From positions 37,184-59,244 of the forward strand of contig NW_005199530.1 of the NCBI RefSeq assembly GCF_000372725.1: a stretch of 22,061 nt of DNA, written 5' to 3'. Shown here one piece after another: positions 1-7,668 of this stretch; within the stretch, counting starts at the first letter, position 1, and the number at the start of each line of letters is the position of its first letter. Both the position numbers and the translations under genes were made by a program. The notes under the pieces are model-generated. The model was not told the DNA's origin. It did not search any database and saw nothing but the letters and a program-made list of their open reading frames with translations. The DNA is from Emiliania huxleyi CCMP1516 (taxonomy: Eukaryota > Haptophyta > Isochrysidales > Noelaerhabdaceae).

Positions 1-140
1 GATCCGGCCTTTTATTATAGAGCACACGCACGCACTCTCTCACATGTCAAGCGATCCCACGATTGCGAACAACAATCTCTCTCGATTGCGAATGTGGCGG
101 TAGTCTGCAGAGCTTGGCGGCGCGGCACTGCTCAGGAGGA

Positions 141-213
141 ACTTGGAGCACTTGGAGTGCAGTCATCAACCGCACATCCAGGGCCGGGGAGCTCAGAAGC
201 GCACCCAGCGGGC
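141..213 (+). promoter_or_regulatory. Dispersed promoter-proximal repeat, copy A
   Basis: This segment matches 20656-20727 at about 90% identity and shares two blocks with the reverse complement of 16246-16291. All three copies contain the 13-bp inverted repeat GCACTTGGAGTGC and the block ATCCAGGGCCGGGGAGCT. This copy ends 100 bp before the MFS start codon and has the same orientation as the gene. A T-rich stretch (about 241-263) follows. A promoter or 5'-UTR role is inferred from its position; the repetition itself is seen directly. Confidence 0.7.
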
Positions 214-312
214 CGGATGATTGGCATCGGGTTGCGAACGGCCTTTTAGCTTTTTGTTCTTCGACTTCGAGCGAAACTCGATCGGCCCGAGTACGCACAC
301 ACCAGGGCTCCG

Positions 313-1791
313 ATGCTACTTTTGGCTGTCCTGCTTCTGCCTGCCTCGACTGCAGCGCTGCCACTCTCACGTGCGGCACTTCGCCGTTACCCTGCACGTG
401 CGGCACTTCGCCGTTCGCCTGCACGCGCGGCACTTCGCCGTTCACCTTCAGCAACACTGGCGCCTCGCCGTTCGGCTTCGCCGGTCCGGCTGCAGGCGAG
501 CAATGGGCCGGAGCAGCAGCTGGACGGCGCCACCATCTACCAGCTGGCGACGCTCGCCTCGGCGGCGATGCTCGTGCAGGCTGCGATTGGCGCGGTGGTC
601 CCTGTGCTGCCGGCCTTTGCCTCCTCGCTCGGCCTGACCGCCACCGGCGTCGGCGTGGTCGTCTCGACGCCCTCGCTCGCCAAGGTGGTGCTCAACCTCC
701 CCGCCGGGCGGCTGGTCGACAGCCGCTGGGGCCGCAAAGGCCCGATGGTCCTCGGCGCGCTCGTCGACGGCTGCGGCTCGCTGGCGACGGCGGCGGCGAC
801 CTCGCTCTCCTCGCTCGTGCCCGCGCGGCTCGCCGTCGGCGCGGGCTCGTCGATGCTGGCCACCGCGGAGCAGGCCTACCTGATGGACGTGGTCGAGCGC
901 TTCCCCAACAACACGGGCGCGCTGCTCGGCACGGTGCAGGCTGTCGGCCTGCTCGGCTGGGCGGTCGGGCCGGCGGTCGGAGGCGTGCTTGCGGAGCGGG
1001 GCGGCGCGGTGCGGCTGCCGTACGTCGTCATCGGCTCCGTCCTGATTGGGAGCGCCGGGCTGTACGCCTTGCTGCCGGAGACGCGCCGCGCGCGCGGGTC
1101 CGCCGACGCCTCCCCCGGCGCGGCCCGCCCTCCGCCCCTCCGCACGCTGCTCGCAGACCGGTCGCAGCGCGCCCTGCTCGCCTCTCGCTTCGGGCTGATT
1201 GTCGGGTGGGCGGCCTGGCTGACGGTGGTGCCTCTCCGCGCAGCGAGCGTCTGGGGCGCAGGCGCAGCCGACCTCGGCCTCATGTTCTCCGCCCTCACTT
1301 GCGTCGGCCTCGCCGCCGCCCCGGTCGGAGGCCTGCTCGCAGACCGGCTCGGCAGCCGGCGCGTCGCGCTCGGCTCGTCGGCGCTCGGCGCTCTCGCGGT
1401 GATGTCGCTGCCGCTCTGCCGCAGCAGGGCGTCCTTCTGGGCGAGCATGGCGGTGTGGGACGTGGCGGAGTCCGCCTACACCGCCGCCGTCTCCGCGCTC
1501 GCCGCCGAGGTGACGCCCGCCTCGTGGCGAGGCTCCGCAAACTCGCTCCTCAACCAGGTGCAGGACGTCACCTTTGGCACGATGCCGCTCGCTCTCGGCC
1601 TGCTGGCGGCGCGGGTCGGCCAGGGAGCCGCACTCCTCTCCGCCGCCGCGCTCATGTTGGGGTCCAGCCTAGCGTTCTGGCGCTTTTCGCGTGGCGACGC
1701 GATGGAGCCCGGCTCCGAGATGGTTCGAGAGAGTAGCGGCGAGCGGCGGCATATACGTGCGACGGCCGACGGCGGGAGCGGCGGGGTGTGA
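313..1791 (+). CDS. MFS transporter with signal/plastid-type leader
   Basis: Single-exon gene for a 492-residue major facilitator superfamily carrier. After a leader of about 60 residues the protein shows the usual run of hydrophobic segments. The cytoplasmic loop motif A appears in both halves: GRLVDSRWGRKGPM near residue 138 and GGLLADRLGSRRVAL near residue 340, so both six-helix bundles are present. The N-terminus is a hydrophobic signal sequence (MLLLAVLLLPASTAALP) followed by an Arg/Ala/Ser-rich stretch made of three copies of a nine-residue unit (RAALRRSPA-like). That layout fits a bipartite plastid-targeting leader of an alga with secondary plastids, which is inference. The start was chosen because it alone gives this signal sequence. 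The C-terminal 40 residues are hydrophilic. The substrate cannot be told; drug/metabolite-type MFS_1 exporters are the closest general match. Copy A of the dispersed repeat sits 100 bp upstream. Confidence 0.85.
   Translation: MLLLAVLLLPASTAALPLSRAALRRYPARAALRRSPARAALRRSPSATLAPRRSASPVRLQASNGPEQQLDGATIYQLATLASAAMLVQAAIGAVVPVLPAFASSLGLTATGVGVVVSTPSLAKVVLNLPAGRLVDSRWGRKGPMVLGALVDGCGSLATAAATSLSSLVPARLAVGAGSSMLATAEQAYLMDVVERFPNNTGALLGTVQAVGLLGWAVGPAVGGVLAERGGAVRLPYVVIGSVLIGSAGLYALLPETRRARGSADASPGAARPPPLRTLLADRSQRALLASRFGLIVGWAAWLTVVPLRAASVWGAGAADLGLMFSALTCVGLAAAPVGGLLADRLGSRRVALGSSALGALAVMSLPLCRSRASFWASMAVWDVAESAYTAAVSALAAEVTPASWRGSANSLLNQVQDVTFGTMPLALGLLAARVGQGAALLSAAALMLGSSLAFWRFSRGDAMEPGSEMVRESSGERRHIRATADGGSGGV
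369..449 (+). repeat. Three tandem 27-bp repeats in the leader of the MFS gene
   Basis: Three consecutive 27-bp units (369-395, 396-422, 423-449) share GCGGCACTTCGCCGTT and differ at a few bases. Each encodes a nine-residue RAALRR(Y/S)P(A/S) unit. Because 27 is a multiple of three, copy number can change without shifting frame. A decayed fourth unit follows to about 484. Confidence 0.85.
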
Positions 1792-2862
1792 GCGCTCGTG
1801 TGCCTGTTTTGCCTTCCTGAGTCACCAGAAAATCCCAACGTTCCTTGAGCGGAGGCCGCCTTGGCCACTTTTCCGGCCTCGCTCGCCACTCTCGGAGAAT
1901 CTGGCTTCTGGGAGAATGGCTACCGTAGTCCAGCATGGCACCCGCGGGCAAAGCTGCCCCCATGTCCCTAGAGCCCATGGGCATTCCCAAAGGATATGTC
2001 AGCGTGAGGTGAGGGCGCAACGCCAACGGTGGGGGCTCTCACCAGCCCCTCAAAGTCGGGCCTCTCCGGAGGCGGTCAGAGGGGCGGGCAAGGGCACGTG
2101 GGAGAAGGGTCAGTGCGGCCCACAAGGCGTGAGCTACCCCCTCTCCTAGGTGTGGCTCTACAGCCCCTGAGGCCCTCTAAGCTGGGCACCATCAGCTTGG
2201 GCAGAGGTCCTCGGGGTGGGGAGAGAGGGAGCTCCCCTTTTCAGGCCCCCCCAACCGTGCATTAACTCGCACCCCAGTGTACTTTATGTGCGCTTCACTT
2301 CCTAGCATCCGTGAGGATCTATTGGAGCGTACTAGGGTCCGTCTGGAGTCGTCGCGTGCCTCCACAAGGAAGAGCTACGCAGTACCTGACATCCCCTTGC
2401 TGGGGTCCTGCCACTAAAGGCGGTGGGTTGGCACTCGATCAGCTTGGACGACCACAGGCACGGAGGAAACCTCGACGTTCTGTGGCCTGGCCGCGTCGCC
2501 GAAAGGGATCGCACCACAGACCAGAGAGAGGGAGGAGCTAACCATGCGGAGAGCCCTCAGAACGACCCCCCTTATTCCAGGAGAGGGTGGGTGGGGAAAG
2601 CGAAGAACCGGCGCAGCCAGAGTGCTGGCGCGGTCGCAGAGCCTGACGCGGCCACAGAGCTGGCATGGCGTGAGCTAATGTGATCATCACGCCGTCGTGA
2701 CTTTGGCGAGGCGTGTGGCGCGCTGGCGGCGCCGCCGCCGCCTACTCTCCTTCATCTCGGGGCGAGATCGCGATCTCGGTGATCCCGGATGGTCTCGAGC
2801 GAGATGTCGGACATGGACGAAGCTAGAATTTCATGACAAAAGGCGGTCGCACATTAAGCTAG

Positions 2863-2865
<3 letters not shown>

Positions 2866-2915
<50 letters not shown>
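2866..2915. repeat. (TC)25 dinucleotide microsatellite
   Basis: Fifty uninterrupted bases of alternating T and C. It lies in non-coding sequence. Confidence 0.97.
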
Positions 2916-2918
<3 letters not shown>

Positions 2919-3894
2919 GTACAAGGTAGGAGAGCCGAACCAGGGGCGGAGGTGGGCCCGAACTACACCCTGCTGCGCAGCAAGGAGACGAAGGTGATGT
3001 GATGCGCCGCGCGAGATCTCCACACACATCACCCATCAACTCTGCGACACCGACAGTAGAGGGTCGACAGCGTCCTAATCTAAAATCTGAGGATTCAGGA
3101 TTGAGGGCTTGCTTCAGTGAGGCCAAAGTGAGTTTATGGATGTGTGAGGAACAGTACGGGACACGAGGAGTCACACGGACCGACTCGTCGGTGACTCTGC
3201 TGCACGCCATTTCAGAAGTTTTCTCAGCGTGAGCGAGACGTGGAAGAGTGCCACCGTCGGGTAGGAGACGGGTCGGCCCGGAGTATCAGAGTAGCCGTCG
3301 TGGTCGCGTACTCGCTTACTCGTCACCGCGAATGGTTGGGCAGGTTAGTCAGGGCACGATCCCGGCGTGAACACGACTAACTGACGGATCCGCTCCTGAC
3401 AGGCGCGGCGCGTGCGACTGTCTTTGTTTGAAGTTACAAGTCGAATCAGAGCGGCGTCGGCGTTGCCCTGAGAGTTTTCCTCCCACGGACCGTCCGTCCG
3501 GCACCGCTCCGGGACGCACGCCGGCGAAGCACCATCAAGCTGCTGTACGGACCCGGAATCGCCTCCCCTGGCTTAGCTAGACTGAGAGATATTGTGCACA
3601 AGGTTGGTCTCTACAATATATACACTGACACTCTACCTCCCAGAGCTCATCCCGGTCCGCCACGGCCATCCTTGGCCTCCGGAGGGCCCCCGGCCGCGGC
3701 GCGGTGCGGCGGAGTCACAAATCCGACGGCAGAGCACCGGGACGCGGGCGGGTGATCTGAGGTCCAACTAGGCGTATGCATTGCTCATCCAGGGCTATCA
3801 CCTGGACCTATCAACAGGCGCCTTCGGCGCCGTGGTCAGGAGGTGTTGTTCACACCTGCCCAACCATTCGTGCAGCACAGAAGTGTGGGTAAAC

Positions 3895-3918
3895 CATAGT
3901 ACCGTATACGGTACTATG
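3895..3918. repeat. 24-bp perfect palindrome
   Basis: CATAGTACCGTA is followed directly by its reverse complement TACGGTACTATG, with no spacer. The stretch is much less GC-rich than its surroundings. It could be a dimeric protein-binding site or a small cruciform; no function is shown. Confidence 0.9.
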
Positions 3919-4055
3919 AACAGAGAAGCCCAAAAAAAGTCGCCGCAGCAGTCCACGGCAGCCTCTTCCTCTGGACCAGCCTCAACTTCCGTACAGTCAA
4001 CATTTTGTCGCTGCGTGCTCGTGGCGAGCTGTGGCGGCGGTCGAAGTTGGCCCAC

Positions 4056-4826
4056 GCTGGTGCCCGACAGGTCGAGGGAGCGAAGGCCGGTGCTCTGGAA
4101 GGCGGCCCTGCCGATGGAGGTGACACCGAGGGGAAAGGAGACGGACACGAGCGATGAGCACCCGTTGAAAGCTTCATCGGGTACCTCCGTCGTGCCGGGC
4201 GGCAGGTCCACATGCCCTTCTGCGTCGGGGGGAGTGCCGGAGCATCCAATCGGCGGCGGCGGCGGCGGCGGTGGTGCTGGGGGCAAAGGCGGCGGGAGTG
4301 GAGATGGTGGTGGCAGAGGAGGCATCGGGGGTGGCATCGGAGACGGCGGGACAGAGGGCGGCGGCGGCTGGGGGAACGGCGCTGGACTGAAGCAGAGCTG
4401 CCATCCCGAATCCGTTTCATAGGCATTTGTCGACCATGAGATCGTAGAGCCCGCCTCGAGCGCCGCTGGGACTGGGAACCTGTCAAGACTGACTTCACTC
4501 AGAAAATACCCCCCAACAACGAGAAGGTCACAAGTTCCCCGGGTGTAGTCGCAACCTCGACCTCTTGTTCCAAAAGGTGACTTGACGGTGACAAGGACAT
4601 CCTGATTGAAGCTGATTTCGCAGTAGTCATTGTTGAGGTAGTCTTGCGGGTAGTTGGGAGTGCTGAAGCAGTCGTCTTGCAGCGTGCACCCCCCATTTGC
4701 GGGTGACAAGTACGCCAGCGGCGGCGGAGGCGCCGGAACACCTCCAGGTGGATATGGTGGTTGGCGGCTACGACTGTAAAACACGCGAATTTTAGGACTT
4801 TTAGGAATTGGGCGTCGTGTGGCCAC
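4056..4826 (-). CDS. CUB / polyproline / BspA-type LRR surface protein (partial)
   Basis: On the minus strand the frame encodes, in order: a short Pro-rich lead-in (PPYPPGGVPAPPPP); a CUB-like domain with the typical cysteines and the motif FSTPNYPQDYLNNDYC; a hinge of about 50 residues of PPP/PPS repeats; and the beginning of a BspA-type (LRR_5) leucine-rich domain (VPDEAFNGCSSLVSVSFP, then SIGRAAFQSTGLRSLDLSG). This is the layout of an extracellular adhesion or recognition protein. There is no signal peptide, so an upstream exon is probably missing; acceptor-like AGs sit at 4775-4774 and 4769-4768, and the ATG at 4826 may not be real. After SLDLSGTS the LRR pattern stops at possible donors (GT at 4055, GC at 4051). 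The frame stays open to 3798, but that tail does not look like LRR, so I treat it as intron. Both boundaries are uncertain. Confidence 0.6.
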
Positions 4827-4903
4827 AGTTATTACCAGGTTTGACTATCGGAAAACGCGCGCAGCGCATCCTGTGGTGAAAACATTTGGAATTGGGCGTC
4901 GTG
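4804..4903. repeat. 16-bp direct repeat, two copies
   Basis: GGAATTGGGCGTCGTG occurs at 4804-4819 and again at 4888-4903, each next to a TTTTAGG- or CCTAAAA-like flank. It lies just upstream, on the minus strand, of the CUB/LRR exon. No function is apparent. Confidence 0.8.
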
Positions 4904-7333
4904 CCTAAAAGTAAGTACATACATTATTAAGACAGAGAGAACACACCCACCAGGAGAAAAAAAGGGAGTGGGAGCGGGTGGGTCAGCACCGATCCTACGC
5001 GAGGGGCTGCGCCCAGTCAGTGCCCACTCCAGCGTCGCATGAGTGCGACCCGTGACGCCGGTACGCGCTAGGGTACGCGCCAGCTCATCTGGACTACGAG
5101 CAGGCGGAGAGGCAATATGGTTGTCGTGGCAGGTTTTGGTCGCAAGCGGTGGACCTTCTGGCGAGCGCAGGATGGAGATGCTAGCACTAGGTGCAGGGGC
5201 ACACAGGAGGCTGGATCCAGGTAGCGCTACCATTTTTCCCCGAATGGGGGTCGAAGAGAGATTTTTGAAAACCAACAAGAATCACATGGGTGGGCGCGAC
5301 TGCAGAACTGGCTGTACATTCCCGTGGTGTACCTGTGTTAGTGCCAGTGTGCGCGCCAGTCCCGTCCGTGCCTATGAGCTATGTCGTGTGTCAAATTCCT
5401 ATCTCCCAGTGGATCCGGCAGCGTGCGGGCAGCGTGCGGTGGGGGGGGGGGGGCGTGCGGGCGGCTGAATATCTCGCACGAGCTCTACTTTTTGAGCGGG
5501 AAATGGCTTGATGGCATCAATGATTCATATGATGGGCTTGCCCATCCCGGAGAGTGGTTCGACTCCACAGACCACACAAACTCGAGACGGTGACGGGAAA
5601 CGTCGTGGGTGGTCTCAGGCCCAGTGAGGTAGTCTCTAGTGCGTCTGACTATCCCGGATCCTGCTGATTTCACGATTTCACGCCGCCGAGGTGCGGGTGA
5701 GCGTCGGCGTGGAGCAGCTGTGCGACAGGGGGAGGGGGGGTATGGGAGAGCCGGGTGATGCTTCGATAAACCCTGAAATCTTCTACAAAAGTTGCCCGGC
5801 CTTAAAATTTTCTTTACAGGCCAACACCTCACGGGAAGGAAGGTGTGTTGCCTCCTATTTGGAATCTGTACACCTTCGGCGGCGTCGCACGTGCGTGTCG
5901 GCGGCGGGCGGTGGAGCATTGAATGCGGGGTAGTGTGTTGGCGGGGAATGCCCTCCAGAAGAGACCTCTGGGCAAATGTAAAAAAGACTCAGCGGTTCGT
6001 CGGCTCGCTCGTCGAGGTTGGAGAAGATTGAGGGGGGAACGACGACGAACGAGGAGAGGGGTTTGGGCGGTCGGCGATGGGGTAGAAGATACAGGGCGTA
6101 TGAGATAGTCGTCCCGGACTGTGAGAAACGTTGGGCAGCGTGTCGCGCAACTTTACCCTCCCACCCATCCATTCGACCCTCCCATACGTGTTTGTGCTCC
6201 TCCTTCGCTGTCCCATCTCCTCATCTCTTTCCTGCCTGGGCGGGGCGGTGGGCGGGTGCGCGGTGCGGTGCGGTGCGGTGTGTGTTTGCGAGTGACTGCT
6301 ACAGGGACCATTGGCTTAGGTAGGTAGGTAGAAAGGTGAAGAACAGCCAGGCTCGGACTGGACACCAACGCGGTATGGGTGGACGCTGGACAGATGATGA
6401 CGACACGCACGAGCGACACACAGACACAAACAAGCTCACAAGACACACAGCCAGCGGGCTGCCACACACCCTGAGTCGGCTTACACATAACTCAAGGCCA
6501 TATCCTCCCTGTCGCCCCCCCCAGCACTCCACGGTGCCAAGAGTACAAACAAGGGCACAACGACACAACAGACGACAGGAAGTGACATGCGAGGCTAGAG
6601 CAGGCTTGCTCTACCTCCAGCAATCTCTCCGGCCGGCGAGGCACGGACGAGACCGTGTGTGGGGTCTAGTGAGGTGTCTATGGACGCCCTCCTCAGAGGC
6701 TAGCTGCCTACGGCTAGCCCTATCTCGCACTCACAGGCGATGACAATCCAATGTATGAGTGTAAGCAAGCAGAGGCGCGTGTGCTTATTCTAGGCCGCAC
6801 GTCGTGGCACTATGACGGAGGTAGACGTGCGACCGCAGCGCGCCCACCACAGTCTCGGTGGTGCGCGCGTGTTAGCAATAGAGTTGCGGGGAGAGCCATG
6901 CCCGACTTTTCGAAGGCGAGCCCCACGCCACGGATGCCAGCCGTGCCTTCGCGGGAGTCGTCTCACGAGCCGCGCCCCGTCGGCACTGTCCCCGAGTAGC
7001 CCCGCCTTGGCGGCACACACTCTCGACCAGGACAGTCCGGCCTCCGGGAACGTGTCGCGCGCCGGCGACGATTGCGGCGTGGTCGTTTTGAAGCGAAGAT
7101 GGCACGACCACCGCCCTGCTTCGTAGACCGGGCAAGGAGGGGGCTGCTCCCGTTCCGCGAGGAACAGGAGGTCTCCCCCCCTCCCCCTGCCTGAGCAGCG
7201 ACGTGTGGAAGGCAGCCCCTTGAGTCGAGGGCGGCGCTACCATTGCGCCGACTCAAAGACCAGCTAGCTGGTCCGTTCAGTACAGATGGTCTCGCCGCCC
7301 CGCTCCGCGCCGCCGCCGCGCCGCGCCCCGCCC
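4827..7333. other. Long intergenic stretch with no convincing gene
   Basis: About 2.5 kb with many short open frames but none resembling a known family. Composition varies from GC-rich to moderately AT-rich. A near-palindromic GATGGGC-TT-GCCCATC lies at about 5534-5549, and a tRNA-like B-box (GGTTCGACTCC) lies about 5556-5566 without a foldable tRNA around it. Several homopolymer G or C runs occur, for example near 5443-5453. Confidence 0.5.
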
Positions 7334-7407
7334 GATGATTAATAATTAAGATTACCCGGAATACGGTACGCAATTAAGGAATTAATGAGTGAATTAATCA
7401 ATTAAGT
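7334..7407. promoter_or_regulatory. AT-rich island upstream of the RPC1 gene
   Basis: In a very GC-rich neighbourhood this stretch of about 74 bp is mostly A and T and contains several copies of AATTAA or TTAATT. It lies about 260-335 bp before the RPC1 start codon. A promoter or nucleosome-free role is inference; what is seen is the abrupt change in composition and the repeated hexamer. Confidence 0.4.
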
Positions 7408-7483
7408 GAGCACCCTCGCGTCACCTATGACTCGACCAGTGTGAAGGTGAAGAGATGTCACCGAGCGTGGATCCACCTCCCCC

Positions 7484-7498
7484 GGGGGGGGGGGGGGG

Positions 7499-7563
<65 letters not shown>
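7484..7563. repeat. G18 run followed by (GA)31 microsatellite
   Basis: Eighteen Gs (7484-7501) run directly into an uninterrupted GA tract to 7563, giving about 80 bp of pure purine on the plus strand. It ends about 105 bp before the RPC1 start. Such polypurine tracts can form triplex (H-DNA) structures. The frame passing through the tract to the RPC1 ATG is open, but a poly-Arg/Glu N-terminus is very unlikely. Confidence 0.95.
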
Positions 7564-7567
<4 letters not shown>

Positions 7568-7668
7568 TTATCGATTATTGTAGCACGAAGGCGCTCTCGA
7601 AAAAAAATACCGGCGGGTCACCGGCGACGGAGGAAAGCCCCGCCCGCAGCTGCCCTGGGCGGGCCGGC

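Larger units (their letters stand above)
1792..4055. other. Intergenic stretch with no convincing gene
   Basis: Short open frames occur on both strands, but none is long, conserved-looking or related to a family I recognise. No tRNA, 5S or snRNA signature was found by eye. The stretch contains the (TC)n tract at 2866-2915 and the palindrome at 3895-3918. The lower end may lie within an intron of the minus-strand CUB/LRR gene. Confidence 0.5.

Noticed and set aside
63..1736. Long 557-codon plus-strand frame over the MFS gene.
   Set aside because: It is an Arg/Gly/Ala-rich shadow in another frame of GC-rich coding DNA; the MFS frame has signal sequence, helices and motif A.
3798..4055. Open C-terminal extension of the CUB/LRR frame.
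   Set aside because: The sequence after SLDLSGTS loses the LRR pattern and crosses the palindrome. More likely intron or intergenic.
5513..5570. A-box-like TGGCTTGATGG and B-box GGTTCGACTCC about 40 bp apart, suggesting a tRNA gene.
   Set aside because: The bases before the A-box cannot pair with those after the T-arm, so no acceptor stem forms, and there is no clear anticodon arm. At most a chance match or decayed tRNA-derived fragment.
7441..7668. N-terminal extension of RPC1 through the GA tract.
   Set aside because: It would translate a pure GA microsatellite as poly-Arg/Glu. The RPC1 family starts shortly before the conserved ISHIQFGMF segment, so 7669 or 7720 is the sensible start.
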